Shown here piece after piece: positions 1 to 32,442 of a DNA stretch of 64,000 nt; positions within the stretch are counted from its first letter, which is position 1, and every line of letters begins with the position of its first letter. The stretch is from contig NC_079878.1 in NCBI RefSeq assembly GCF_029227915.1, positions 22,841,501-22,905,500 of the forward strand, read 5' to 3'. The notes beneath the pieces were generated by a model that made no database searches, had not been told where the DNA came from, and was given only the letters and a program-made list of their open reading frames with translations. Position numbers and translations under genes: made by a program. The stretch is from Hydractinia symbiolongicarpus. Lineage: Eukaryota; Cnidaria; Hydrozoa; Anthoathecata; Hydractiniidae.

Positions 1-2537
1 CAGATTACGATCTACATTTTAAAAACCGCCTTAACATGAAAGGTGGTGGTGTTGCATACTATGTTAGTTCAAGGCTTAATGTCAAAAGGCGAAAAGACCT
101 TGAAAACTTTGACAGTCAACTGGAACATATATGGTTGGAAGTACCAGGAAAAAATAAACATAGTAAACTCTTAATCGGCGTTGTTTATCGCTCCCAGTCG
201 TTATTAACGTTTGCAGAGTGGTTAGAACACTTCGAAGATATCTTAGTTCGTGTAAAATCTACCTGGAATGGGCCGTTGATGTTAACTGGAGATTTTAATA
301 TCGATCTCTTGAAATCCAGCCCAGAAAAATCGCTATATCTATCGACTTTGGATCAATTCGATTTAACACAAATTATAACAACCGAAATATCTAGCACACT
401 CATAGACCATATTTCAGTAGATAATGTTGACATTGTTTCCAAGTCAGGTGTTCTACCTTGTTCCGCATTTAGTGATCACGATGGAACCTTCGCATTGCTT
501 AATATCAAAGTACCGAGATATGAACCGAGGTTGAAATTAATCAGATCAAAAAAAACGTTCGACCTACCAGCTTACATATCTGATGTTGCAAGCCTTCCAT
601 TCAGCATAATCTATGGAGTTGACGATCCCTCCCTGAAACTCGAGTTATTCAATAAATTGATTCTATCGTGTATTGACAGTCATGCTCCATTGAGGAAGAT
701 GAAACTTACAAGACCTCCTGCTCCGTGGATGAACAATACTGAGCTGAAGTCACTGATGCATAAACGTGATACTTTACGCCTACAAGCACATGAAACTAAG
801 GACCCAACAATCTGGAAGGAATTTAGAGAACTGAGAAATCTTTCCAAAAAGAAAATACGCCATTCAAAAATGTCATATTATCGAAAATCATTATCATCTT
901 CAAACTCTAAAGACGTCTGGAAAATCATACACAGTATTTTACATCCGCCGCCTAAAAGGAACACGATGAAATGGATTCACTGAACTCGTTTTTTTCCGCT
1001 ACCGCATCGCGTACTGTTGGTAAGGATCCAATATCACCGACAGAAACAAAAGCATTCATAGACACTCTACCAAATGACAACGAGAGTAAATTTACTTTCC
1101 GTTGTGTTACATATAGCGAAGTTATAAAAGAATTGCGCAATCTTAAAAATGACTGCTCTACTGGTCCCGACGCAATCCCTGTTCGTTTTTTGAAACCAGT
1201 TGCCGAGTTTATTTGCTCCCCATTAACACATATTCTTAACGAATTCATTCACATCAATGAATTTCCACGTATTTGGAAATCTGCAAGAATCGTGCCTATA
1301 AATAAAGTGCCGAATGCTGTCGAAATTTCAGATTTTCGACCGATATCAATACTGCCCTCTTTATCCAAAGTATACGAAAAAATTGTGTTTTATAGAATTC
1401 ATCGAATCAAACAACATCTACAAGGATACTGTTAATGGATTTCGTAAAGGTTGCAGCACAAGTACAGCACTTATGAAATTGAAAGACGATATCAAAAAAG
1501 CTATGAAAGCCAATGAAGTCACATTAATGGTCTTGATAGACTTCTCGAAAGCTTTTGATACTATCTGTCACAACAAACTTATCAAGAAAATGGCTTCACA
1601 AGGTTTTCTGCAGATTTCCTTACTTGGACACTTTCTTATCTTTCGGATAGACAACAATTTGTGCAAATTGATAGCAATAATTCAAATCAATTACCATCAT
1701 TATTCGGAGTACCGCAAGGTTCAATCCTTGGCCCCGTATTATTCAATTTATACGTCAACGATTTACAGGACGCTTTTGATGCTTCCACTATTCAATACGC
1801 AGATGATACAACGATTTATAGATCATGTAAACCAGCAAATATTGTGAATACAGAAATTTCCATTAACGATACACTAAATGAGCTTGACAAATGGGCCGAA
1901 GAAAATTCTCTTGCGGCTAATGCAGCAAAAACTAAATTCATGTTGATTTCGACCAAACGCTTGTCCAATATTCATATTCTTAATGAACACAGTTCGACGA
2001 TCAAGCTAGGGAGTACTCCACTCAATCGTGTTGGGACTTGTTCACTATTGAGACTAACAATTGATGAACACTTTAAATGGAACGCACAAATCGACAAAAC
2101 TTTGAAAATATGTTATGGGAAAATATCTGTGCTACGAAAGTTGAAGAACTTCACAAGCTTCAGACTACGAAAACAGTTAATTGAAACCTTAATTTTTTCT
2201 CAAATTGATTATAACGACTTTATCATGTCGCTGACTGAAGCACAAATGAAAAGATTACAAAAACTTCAAAAAGTTGCATGTAGTTTTGTTATTGGACGTT
2301 ATGCCAAAATTCAAGATATCATAAAATTAAAATGGCTCCCCATAAAGGAACGTCGTGAATTCAACTTATCGAAACTAACGTACAAAGTCATTTAATACTT
2401 AATATATATATATATTTAAAATTTTATTGTTGATAACATTTGAATTTATTTTATATTATTTTTAACGGGTTGAAGAGCCATTGTAATATATGGATACCCT
2501 GAAATACATTTTACTTACTTTTACTTACTTACTTACC
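1..2537 (+). mobile_element. Non-LTR retrotransposon (LINE), CR1/jockey-like, frameshifted and cut by the window start
   Basis: This is the 3' part of a LINE. The reading frame is already open at base 1, so the element starts upstream of the window. The first frame (to 983) holds the C-terminal half of an apurinic-type endonuclease with GDFN near 280-292 and SDHD near 472-483. The reverse transcriptase follows in other frames: DFSKAFD near 1540, GVPQGSILGP near 1709-1738 and YADD near 1796-1807. Frame changes near 960-985, 1400-1440 and 1600-1610 show that the copy is dead. After the stop at 2395 there is a short AT-rich 3' UTR and a (TTAC)n tail at about 2511-2537, the kind of tandem tail used by CR1/L2-like LINEs. 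Clade assignment is by motif style only. Confidence 0.9.
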
Positions 2538-3793
2538 ATGTTTAGAAATGTAAATTTTAATATCACCTAAAGTTCCTACTATTTGCAATTTTTTTGCTAA
2601 ATTCGCGAAATTTAATTCAAAATAACAGGACTTGCTTAATTCGCAATTTTCAACTATTTTTTTAAATATCTCGCAAAAATTATTTCTAGTGAAAATTTAT
2701 TCCCATGTGGAAGCTGGCTAATAAAACAATTTTCACTAGAAAAACTGAAAAAAATAGTTAAAAATCTTTGACCTTTATCTGGCTTACTGGATAAAAGCAA
2801 ATGACAACATAAATGACGCTGTGCTGCAAAACAAAAATAAGTCCCATGCGACACTCCCAGCGATTGTGAATCAAATCCTGAATCCGAATCTCTTTAAAAG
2901 TACCGCAAACTTCCACTGTTAACAAATTATCTAAGAATCTTCCCCACCTGTGTAAATACAAATATTGGTTGGAGAAAAAAAAAACAAAAAAATAAAATTG
3001 ATTATAAATTTATTTTTTTGATACTTAAAAATATTACACTGCATTTTTATTAGAGTTAGTCTTTCACAATATCAAAAAGTAAAATTCTGAAAATTCTCAG
3101 CTAGACATTTTTTACATAAAACAATTAAACGAGACGTGAATGTAAAGCTTAGATGAACAAAAATTAATTATTATTTTTTTCATTTTTCTAAAATCGCGGA
3201 TGATTAGAGGGAGGCGCAATAAATTTTGGATTACCAATTCAAATTATTTCGGTAAGGCAAATTCAGAAGAATGGTTATGTGAAACCTTCATTTTTAAAGA
3301 CGGTAAAACGCAAGATCACTCGCAACGTATTTCTTAACGTGCTATGCGTATTTAAAGATGTCGCAGTTCAATGCTCTTATATAAAAAAACGTGTACAAGT
3401 CAATTTTATACATATCAAAAATAATAACATCTTCATGATCCACAGTCAACAGTAACAACGAACGAATGGCACAAGGCTATATTTCAGAAAGGTCTCCTAC
3501 ACTACTCTTGATAACTTAATTGTTGAGGGTGTTCATTCTTCAGTCTGTAGTATGGAAACGGGGTCAACAATAGTTTCGGGGAGGTTCGTAGTTTTTTATG
3601 TAAGTCTTCCTTTGTTATAAATTTTCCCAATAATTAAGCGGACCTCCAAAAAAAATAATATGAAGTATTAATAAATCGAAATGGGTGGCAAAATATCCGG
3701 AAATTTGGTGCTACCCCTGTTTAAAATTAGGTTACCAGAGTAATGATATCTACTAAATTTTATCGACTTTAAATAATTACTTAAAATAAATTT
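2538..3793. other. AT-rich intergenic stretch, nothing recognised
   Basis: This lies between the LINE tail and the last coding exon of the minus-strand SLC35E2-like gene. Short open frames here (for example minus 2758-2961) have no recognisable domain and no convincing splice context. The part next to 3793 should include the 3' UTR of the transporter, but I cannot place its polyadenylation site. Confidence 0.5.
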
Positions 3794-13309
<9,516 letters not shown>

Positions 13310-14616
13310 ATTTGTTTCAACATTTTCTATTATTTCTAGACAATAATATATAAAACTTTTTTCCCAAAGTAATAAAGTAAAACATTAGCATTATTTATAT
13401 ATTAATTTTTAAATTACCAGACTCTTTTCAGTTTAAATTTAATGTTATTACTTGAGTTATATTAGTTGCATGGCCTGCAGAAAAACATCCTTTTGTACAC
13501 ATTAAATTAAATGGGTAAATAAGTCAAAATGGTTGCCTCCCCATATATACCGATCTAAATAAAAAAAAGAGATTTTAGTTAACAGGAGATAACAAATTAA
13601 AAAAATATATTTCAGATTAAACCAATAACCTCTGTGAGCATGCTTTTAAATAAAGTCAAAGTTGATTCATAGTATCGCCTTTGGAATTTTTTTAGCCACG
13701 CTTCCCACAAATTAAAATGTCATAATTTGGCTTAATAAACACTTGGCAAAAGGGATACGGAGTTAAATGTAACCTTTCTATCCAATCAACTTAATGGGCG
13801 ATTAAATAAAAAGAAATACAGGGATCATGTGAGCCAAGAAATGCACATGCATTATTTAGAAGACAATACCAAAACATAAGCAAAAGTTTGAACAAATATT
13901 TTTTTTTTACACATTATATTTATATTTATTTGATTATCACTTTAATAATAACAATATTTTTGCAACAGTATAACATATAACGGAAAAAAAGGTAGATAAA
14001 AAAATATATTCATTAAGAAACTAATTATCTTGCTTTTCTAAGGACAGGAAACACAATATAGCATAATGCAACACAAAGACATGCTTAATTGACACATACA
14101 CACATTAAAATACCATTACACTAATTGGTATAGCAAGCTATATTTTGATGACAACATAGATACGCATGAGAAGAAAAAAAAGATACTGTGATACTTACAA
14201 CTTATGTAAGACAATATTTTGTTTCATCCTTTTTATTTTTGAAGATAAATTGTGTGTTTTTTTTTCTTTCATAAGAGGTGGCTGTATAAACAAATTATTT
14301 TATTTATTTATTTGCAATTTTTTTAATTCAAGATCACAAAAATAATCAGTCAATTATATTAAATGAATTTTGACACAAAAAACACTGTTGTCTTATATGG
14401 TAAAAAGAGATCCCAACAAAAATATAGAAAATAAAATGTAGAAATTTCTAAAAATGTATAAAGGAGAATGAATGAAATTAATCTGTTTGATCTTTTTGTT
14501 AAAAACATATTTTTTGTTGACATTAATGCATCAAACATTACTTAAAAAAATTGATAAAATCATTAAAAAGGGTTTAATTCTAAAATTTTAGTTTTAATAT
14601 TTCATGTAAACTATTA

Positions 14617-14617
<1 letters not shown>

Positions 14618-14652
<35 letters not shown>
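14618..14652. repeat. (ATT)n microsatellite
   Basis: About eleven to twelve perfect ATT/TTA units occur in the intergenic region. Confidence 0.9.
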
Positions 14653-17283
14653 GAGATGGGACTAGAGAGTGGTCATCTTCTTCATTGATGTCTTACATAA
14701 CAAAAATGCTTTTAAGCTGTTAAAACTTTACATTATAGTGTTTTTTTTAAATATTTTTGTGTAACACAAAAAAGATGTTTTTTGTCCCACATGGTAGTTG
14801 TCTTGAAATGAATTTGTACTCTAAATCATAAAACATTTCAATGTTAATTTTATTAGACAATAATAATGACTGTGACATTACTTGTACACTAATTTATAAC
14901 AAAGTAATAGCATCCTTGTGGAGTAATATCTGTGAAACTTAGTATTTTGGTGAATGATCTAAAAAATCAAGTTCGGTTGTCATTCAGCAAGACAATCAAG
15001 AAACAAAAACCCCTTATTAAGGCCAATATAACTTCAACAAACACAACACAGGGAGGCAGGGGGGGGGATAAAAACTCAATTTTTTCTTGAAGCTTTATTT
15101 AAAACAACGATGAAAAGTTAATATTATCAAACAAACTATAAGCTATCCCACTTGATTTCATAAAATTAGGGGGTAGCATAAATATCATATTTCGCTAATA
15201 GGTAAGCTTCAATAGAATTTAATAGAAAAGGGGGTAAAATAAATTTGACACTATAATCAAAATCATGGCAAACTAAACCTTGTAACTAGATAACTGATAC
15301 CTTAAAAATTTTTAATTAAGTGTCTTCGTATTATTGGCAAAACAAAGAAACGGTACCGGCATGGAAATTAAAGACTGTCTTCATCAATGACTTTGCACTT
15401 TCAGTTGCGTTGGCAAACATAATGCTGTTGTGACTTTTTTCTAGCTTTTTGCATAAAATGAGTTGTTCAGAACATCAATCAATTAACTTTTTTTCTCATG
15501 ATGTTAACAGACCTACAACAACTCTGCCATCGTTTCAGAACAAAATACAGAAATCCTCTTCATACAGTTGTGTTTCAGAAGAAAAATTATTTCATACATT
15601 AAAATTAAAATATGGGTGAATTTTAAGTCATTACAAAGATTTAAAACAGTGCCAAAACGTCAAAAAAAAAATTGAACAGCTTCTGCCTTAACAAAATAAA
15701 TTTATATCAGTAATTGTTGTTGCTGGTACTGATACCAAGGGTAACTCATCAGTTTTAGAATTAGTGTGATTAAGTATATGAAATTCATTAATAAAATAAG
15801 CACTAAACTTTGTCCCAAGAGCCTTTATTTATTTTATTAGCTACAGCAAACCAGATCATTATGCAAAATCAGACTATTCAGCAAAACATGTTGATCATGT
15901 CTTTTCTTCGAGCGCTTTGTTAAAGAACAGTACTTTGCTGAGAAAAACGGTTTCGTGACAAAATGATAAAGGAATAAAAAATGGTTGTATAAAAAATGGT
16001 TGTATCAATAAAATATAAATTTTTACATAATTAATAATTCTGTGGAAATAATGAACTTTGGTAATAATGCTCCTTCATATTTCTTCCTGCCAAACAGTTG
16101 TTAGGGCCAGGAAAATGTAAACATTCAAAACGGTCTATATATTATAAATGAAGGATGTTAATCTTGGCAAAATTGTCCGTATTAATTGCCAGTTATAGCT
16201 AATCACAGCTACTAGATTTCTAACTGGCTATAGCCGTATGATGATGACCATTTCTGCAAAATATTTAGGTAAATAAACAACTAAAGTCAAGTCACTTGCA
16301 TTAGAGTCAAGAAAAATCCGTTTCATATAGCGCTAGCTAGCTGTTTATTAAGATTTTAGAAATTAAAACCTCTTTCAAAATAATAAATTATACAAGTTCG
16401 TTCCTTAGCCTAGACTCAACAGACTACTTGACCTATCTGCAAACCAGTTTTACGTCTCTATTCATCCATTTGGTTGGTTTTGCTTTTACCTTTCTCGGTT
16501 ACCGTGTTTTTTATAGGTTCCGTAAAGCACGTGGTAAAAATTATGGGGCATTATATTGTAAACAAAGCAGTTAAACTTTTTAGAGAGACAGCTCAAAGCG
16601 AGTGAAAAATATTGAAGTTGAGGTTGCAACGTAATATTTTCCAATTTAAGTGCTAGAATAAGTTATACACGTGTTGTTTTGTAATAATTAGGAGTTGGTT
16701 AACGCTTCTCCCGTCTAAGGAACTCCCTCTCGATCCATCATCTTTGCACCTGGGAAGTTAAAATGTCCAGGCTTACTTACAATATATATCTCACACATGT
16801 TTCCTGTAGTATTTTCTAGAAATCTTTTTACTTCTTTGAAAAATATTTATGAGTTGCAGGTTTTAATTATTATGCAAAACAACAACTAAAATTTAATTCA
16901 TAATTTTTTTCTAAAACATCAAACTAAACATACTTTCTATGATACAAAATATATATACCCACTATGCCATAGTAAAACTGTTAAAAACAACACTTCATCT
17001 AGAGCTGATTAATGATGCAGGATGATTATGTGCATATAGAATATGATTATGTGGAGTATGTAAAGGACTTTTCTAAATGTAAATTTTCATTACAGGCCGA
17101 TGTGGCATCTCATAAAGATAATGGCTAAACTAGGCATTCTTCCCATTTAACATTTTTTGGACTGCAAACCTTGAAAATTGCACAAGTGTTCCTTGTTTTT
17201 TTTTCAAATATGTGTTGGCATACAAATTCCTGGACAACTTTAGAAGTTTCTTCATTTAAGTTTAAACTAGTTTTAAAGCATTG

Positions 17284-17392
17284 TATGGGCGTTGGATGCT
17301 GCAGGGATTTGGTGCTTAAATAGCTTAGTAGTGAGACTAGGGTACAATATTTGTGCAGCTAGCCATGTAAAATATGCACACACCTCTATTGT
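17284..17392 (+). mobile_element. Degraded 3' fragment of a SINE
   Basis: GGGCGTTGGATGCTGCAGGG and, further on, AGCTAGCCATGTAAAATATG closely resemble the body and 3' end of the intact tRNA-headed SINE at 63419-63796. The tRNA-like head and the tetranucleotide tail are missing here. Confidence 0.6.
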
Positions 17393-17828
17393 ACCACAAG
17401 TTAAGCAGATAATATATGCATTAGAATTTCTTTTTTAAACAAATTTAAAAAAGAAAAACGTAGGTAGAAAAAAATAAGACATCAGTGTTTTTTTATATAA
17501 CCAAAATGCAAGATTATAATCAATACCCTATCACCCAAATTACTTAGTTATATATTTTTGATTTTTATACAAATAAACATATGTCATTGACACACTCAAT
17601 GAAAATGTGACAAAATCCCTTTTATTGTTGTTATTATTGCTCAGTTTCCTAAATTAAGTCATTAAAAATAATGACATTCTTTCTTAAATGATAGCCGAAG
17701 AAACTTTTAAACTGTGACATAAAATAAATATGGTTGTTTTATATATTTTCTGTTTATATTTGTATGTTTTCACTGTTTGTATTTTTACAATGTTAGTCTA
17801 ATTAACCTGATGTTTCTTTTCTATTTTT

Positions 17829-17846
17829 AGGAATATAAAATAAGTT
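17829..17846 (+). promoter_or_regulatory. Probable 5' UTR splice acceptor before the Eph copy 1 start codon
   Basis: A pyrimidine-rich tract followed by AG at 17829-17830 lies 16 bases before the ATG. The ATG at 17847 opens a hydrophobic signal peptide, so the upstream exon is probably non-coding and the promoter lies further upstream. Confidence 0.5.
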
Positions 17847-27986
<10,140 letters not shown>

Positions 27987-28774
27987 TTTAAAAAAAAAAG
28001 TTAGACGAAATTTTTGCTTTGTCTTTATAACGTGTACATATTTCTAGATGTATATAACATAAAATATTCTTGTTTTCTCCTCGTCCTGTTTTTATATGAT
28101 TTTTGACGCGTATTTTTAGCCTTATGTATATATTTAAGTTTATATTTTTTTGCTCGGTGCTAAACACGTGCAAAAATTGCGTTAAAATGAAAAAAAATGA
28201 TATGATAATTATTTTTAAAAATTTTATCAAACAGGAAAAACTTTTCGACATCAATGAGTCTTTTCGTGCAATATGTTTTACATTTTTCTCAACTAAATTT
28301 AAACTTTCTTTAAATCTTTGACGACTAACACTTCCTTAGGTAACATAAAATTTGCTTGATACATTTTTCTAAACACTAACACATATATTCTTATCATCGC
28401 CATTTTTTTTATTTATTTTTTTGTGAATCAGCATTATTTTGTAATAACGGCGTTTTTTAATACAGAAGTATTTTTAATTATTTATTTATTTATTTTTATT
28501 GGAGATGGAATATATTTATATGAAGGGTTACACAATACATATCTTTTGTTAGCGAAATGCAACTCCTGACAATAAGATTGTTTTCAGTAGTTTATAGTCT
28601 GCTGATTGGGCCACCATATAATAAGGTCCTAGGGACGAGGTGGGCTTTCAGTATTTCCTAATTCACCAGTTTACACTAGTTTTTGCAGCAATGTTTCTTC
28701 TCAATGTTGAAATTGTGCCAGAGCGGTAAGTTAAATAACACTATTTGTCTTCTTTTAACAAGAATAATCATAAA
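27987..28774. other. 3' flank of Eph copy 1
   Basis: This AT-rich stretch follows the stop codon and should hold the 3' UTR. No clear polyadenylation hexamer could be fixed. The motif AGGGACGAGG at 28631-28640 is one of a recurrent set in this window. Confidence 0.5.
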
Positions 28775-30095
28775 CTAGTCGTTAGCCCGTGGAAAAATCC
28801 ACGGGTTTGCCCGACGCAGCTAATCTACCATTTTGCGTGACAGACAGACAGACAGACAGACGTATACGGGTATTATAATATAGGCTACCTTATTACACGA
28901 AATTAACACTGTGTGGTTATTACCCCGGTTGACTTACAACCGCGTTAATAAAAACCGCCCTTAATTTCTGGTCCGTGTTAATTAAACCGACCTTAATTTC
29001 TGGTCCGTGTTAATTAAACCACCCTTAATTTGTGATCTAAAAAAAACGAAAAAAGATTAAAAAATGCCTAGTGTATACATACATTATCATATACATCATA
29101 TACATACAATTTTTGTCCTCAATTAAAATTTATTTTCGCGCATCGAATAAATTTCATGGCTATTTCTCGCAGAGGTATGTTATCCTGAAAAGAACAAGAC
29201 GGATACTAGATGTTCAATCAAAGTAGATTTAAAGTTGTCTACGTTGAAACCGTATCATGCCAAAGTGATGGTCGAGGCGTACGAGCTCCTCCAACCAAAG
29301 AAAGAAGTTAGTGTTATAAAGAATGGTAGTACCGCCGCCGTTGAAAATACTCGGGAAATGGGTACAAATTATATTCATTTAAACCCATTCGATGCCATGG
29401 AGTACACATTTCTACTAACTTTTGCATTGAATTGTTGTTAAATAAAAAATGTTTAGTCACATGAAAATTGTAAAAACTTCTCTTTAACCGCGTTAATTTC
29501 CACACACTTAAACTAGGTCTTCTCAAGCAACCGCGTTAATTAATGACCTGTTATTTTTAACCGCGTTAATATCCACATAGCGTTAATTTCGCGTAATAAG
29601 GTAGTCTTTAACCCGTGGAAAAATCCACGGGGTCGCCCGTCGCGTCGTTAGTCCTTTAAATTTACCCGTCGCAACTAAGTGGATAAAAATATATCGCATT
29701 TGATATTCGTGCGCATTTTCAATATTTTGTGTTTCCGTTACGGGACGCCGCTTTTGCGGACACACAGACAGACGACGGCTATTATTAAAGAGACTAGTCG
29801 TTGCCCGTGGAAAAATCCACGGGTTCCCCCGTCCTTTATATTTACCCGTCGCAACAAAGTGGATGAAAATATATCGCATTTGATATTCGTGTTTCCGTAG
29901 CATCATTTTTTAACTCAGCGGGGGGTCCGCGCAGACAGACAGACAAAATACGGCTATTATTAAAGAGACTAGTCAGTGACCCGTGGAAAAATCCACAGGT
30001 TTGCCCGTCCTTTATATATCGCATTTCGTGTTTCTGTAGCAAAAAGGCAAAAGACGCACGAACAGACAGACGGAATACGGGTATTATTAAAGAGA
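28775..30095 (-). mobile_element. Head-to-tail array of four mini-Helitron-like units (split by a MITE)
   Basis: On the minus strand there are four units: 30095-29969 (127 bp), 29968-29794 (175 bp), 29793-29602 plus G28885 (193 bp) and 28884-28775 (110 bp). The first three start TCTCTTTAATAATA and carry GTCTGTCTGTC soon after. The fourth starts with the related sequence CCTATATTATAATA (TC changed to CC) and also carries GTCTGTCTGTC. All four end with the hairpin CCCGTGGATTTTTCCACGGG or a near match, then 4-10 nt and CTAG. Internal junctions are CTAG followed directly by TC. Outside the array the bases are A (5') and T (3'), the known Helitron insertion preference. There is no coding capacity. 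The 5' TC, 3' hairpin plus CTRR and A|T site are hallmarks of Helitrons; that these are a Helitron family is an inference from them. Confidence 0.8.
28888..29601. mobile_element. 714-bp MITE with TA target duplication, inserted in the mini-Helitron array
   Basis: The left end CCTTATTACACGAAATTAAC and the right-end complement CCTTATTACGCGAAATTAAC match over about 33 bp with four mismatches. Subterminal copies of AACCGCGTTAAT follow. TA flanks both sides (28886-28887 and 29602-29603). Removing the element restores the CTAG junction between units 3 and 4. Inside, near 29210-29330, a plus frame (LSTLKPYHAKVMVEAYELL) resembles the C-terminal tail seen in some pogo/Tigger-like transposases, so this could be a deletion derivative of such an element. 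That link is from memory of the family and weak. Confidence 0.75.
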
Positions 30096-30557
30096 TACAG
30101 GTAAGAAATAAAATGTATCTGCCACAAAAAGCACTGGATATGTCGACTTTCTGCATCAAAGTTTCTCACCGTTTTGATTTTGCGCCCTTTAAAGAAGTCT
30201 GAGTACTCGAAAATCTAGAAACCCGAGTTGTTTGTCAGAAGCGGAGCGCCATGGCACGAGTTTCCAGCCTATTCTTTTTCTCTGATTATGATACAAACCA
30301 CAACTCAACTTTTACACACAACTGCCAACAGGACTTGATTTATGTACAACTTTTTAATGTTTGTGGTTTTTTGTTTCCTTGCTTACCCCTTTCCTGTAGT
30401 TATGGTTTCTCTACCCATCTACCCATGTTATACCGTCTTAAATGAAATGAAAAAGCTGTGCTCTTGTTGATGTGTCAGGTTAAGCCAAACACACAAATTA
30501 GTACCAAATTAGTAGCTTCTGCAGTTACTTAAATCGAAATCTCTTGACACCATTCTG
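30096..30557. other. Short spacer, nothing recognised
   Basis: No domain or RNA structure was recognised. The open frame at 30251-30445 on the plus strand has no recognisable features. Confidence 0.4.
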
Positions 30558-30740
30558 AGACTTAACCGTCTGCGATGGTTTGGGCATGGGGAAAGATTAA
30601 ACACCTGGTTCAGAGAATGCACCACCATGGAGGTACAAGGACAGAAGAGAAGAGGTAGACCAAGGAAATCATGGTATGAAACTTATTAAAAACGAACTGG
30701 TAAAACGGAATATTTGCGGAGAAGATCGGGTGAAATTTTA
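30558..30740 (+). mobile_element. LINE C-terminal relic (RLRWFGH motif)
   Basis: The frame at 30558-30689 reads RLNRLRWFGHGERLN and later RRGRPRKSWYE, the signature at the C-terminal end of many LINE reverse transcriptase proteins. After a stop, EDRVKF-like residues appear in another frame, consistent with the usual DRVKW tail after a frameshift. Only this short fragment remains. It comes from a different LINE family from the element at 1-2537. Confidence 0.75.
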
Positions 30741-32442
30741 AAGAATTTAAGTCATACGTACGTTTGACGCTTCCAATGACAATCAATGCTTCTCATGAAG
30801 GTCACAACGAAATAACAGCTGTTCAGACACAAACGAAATCCTAGCCATTTTCTCTTGGTCATAAGCATCAACTTTTCCCGCAACTCTTTGCCACGTTATT
30901 TGTTTTTATTTTTACTTTTATATAACAAACTTTCAGGATCAAAATGTTTAGTCTTGGACTTAAAAACAAATAATATTGACTGAAAATCAACTTCTATGAA
31001 TTTGATTATAAGGTCATCTTTTAATACCGCAATAATTAGAGAGGAACTTCATGGAAGCTATATATAATAGTTTGGCTCTATTATGCTTATATGGAGTTTA
31101 TGTGATCAACAAAAACCATGAACGCAGGTAAAAGATACACTTTCCAATATGAAAGAATTTTTTTATATAGAAAAAAGCATTTAAAGAAGCATTTCGTGAT
31201 CCTCAGACAAATTGAATACGAGGTTTTTAGATAAAACTGACTAATACATACAGCTAAAGTGCGCGGCAGCCACCTCGTCCTGAGATCATCAGAAAGAGAA
31301 AAAAATTTAAAGATGAGGTTGTGTCGAACATGGAGATATTATTAAGTAATATTTCTATATTATATATATTATTATTAATAACATCTCTATGTGTCGAATG
31401 AACAATCTTACTGTTTTTACATGAATTAAAGACAAAAGCAAAATTATAAAATATTTGTCTAAAAATCTTCGGAAGACATCAATTTTTACAAAAAAAATAT
31501 AGTCGAGCAAAAATAGCCCTACCGTCAGAGCCTTATCATTTCTGAGAGTCGGATTGTCATGAAAGGTGCTTCACATGTTTTACAAAGAGGATGAATTGCG
31601 CTACTCAACGCTACGAAACATAAATCTTTGTTTTGTCCTTAGCCACTAACCGTAAGTCAAATTTCGTGAAGCTACTTAGTTGTCGACTGAACAAAGAAGT
31701 GTATTTTCAATAATGCGCTGCGTACTCTGTAAAAAAAAGAAGAAGAAAAAGACGAAGAAACAAAAAAACTGTGTATTTGATATGGTTATAACTCAAAAAA
31801 TGTGCTTACAAAATGTCAATATGATCTCCAAAAAAAATTATTGTGAATACTTATTATACTGAGACTTTGATATTATTAGGAGAATTCTTTCTGCTGAAGG
31901 CTGCATTTTGCCTTAAACCCCTTCATTAAACTCTAGTTCGGTTTGCCCCGTTCGCCAGGTTTGCCCGGTTCGCCCGGTTTGAGTGTACCTTACAAAATAA
32001 AATTAAATAAATAATAGTCGAACTAAATCTATATTATAATTGTGCAATTGCTTATTCAATAATTACATAATACCCAAGTTCGCAATGTTTTACCACCCTC
32101 CCCCCACGTCTTGTCATCGTAACAAATCTAGTAACACCCACCCACGAATCTTAAGACCTCATCTATTTATTTCCCATAATATGAAACACCTTCATGTAAC
32201 AGATAATCAGGCAAACTAGTGTTCTAATATGTAAAAAACATGTAGCAGGGCCATAGCACACAAGATGACATTTTTGGTACTTTTGCGTAAGTCCAGAGGC
32301 AAGAAACAAATTCAAGATGTAAAAGAGCTCTAAACCTTACCGCCTCAAAATTTTCATGACAGCTCGTAACAAAAATGACCCCCAACCCTCGGGTGTTACG
32401 TAATTATTGAATGGGTACTTATAAAGTTCTTGCGATGCTCTG
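30741..32442. other. Intergenic, nothing recognised
   Basis: AT-rich sequence with A-rich low complexity near 31725-31770 and a short GC-richer tandem of GTTTGCCCGGTTCGCC-like units near 31935-31982. No exon is recognisable on either strand. The right end should include the 3' UTR of the minus-strand lectin-like gene. Confidence 0.45.

Larger units (their letters stand above)
13310..17830. other. Intergenic region between divergent transporter and Eph genes
   Basis: No exon or domain is recognisable on either strand. It should contain the promoters of the minus-strand SLC35E2-like gene and the plus-strand Eph copy 1, plus one or more 5' UTR exons of the latter. No TATA or CpG-like signal stands out from the AT-rich background. 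A trinucleotide repeat and an old SINE tail are listed separately. Confidence 0.5.

Noticed and set aside
29583-30169. Overlapping minus frames of about 70-107 codons
   Set aside because: They lie wholly inside the mini-Helitron units and repeat the same hairpin translation.
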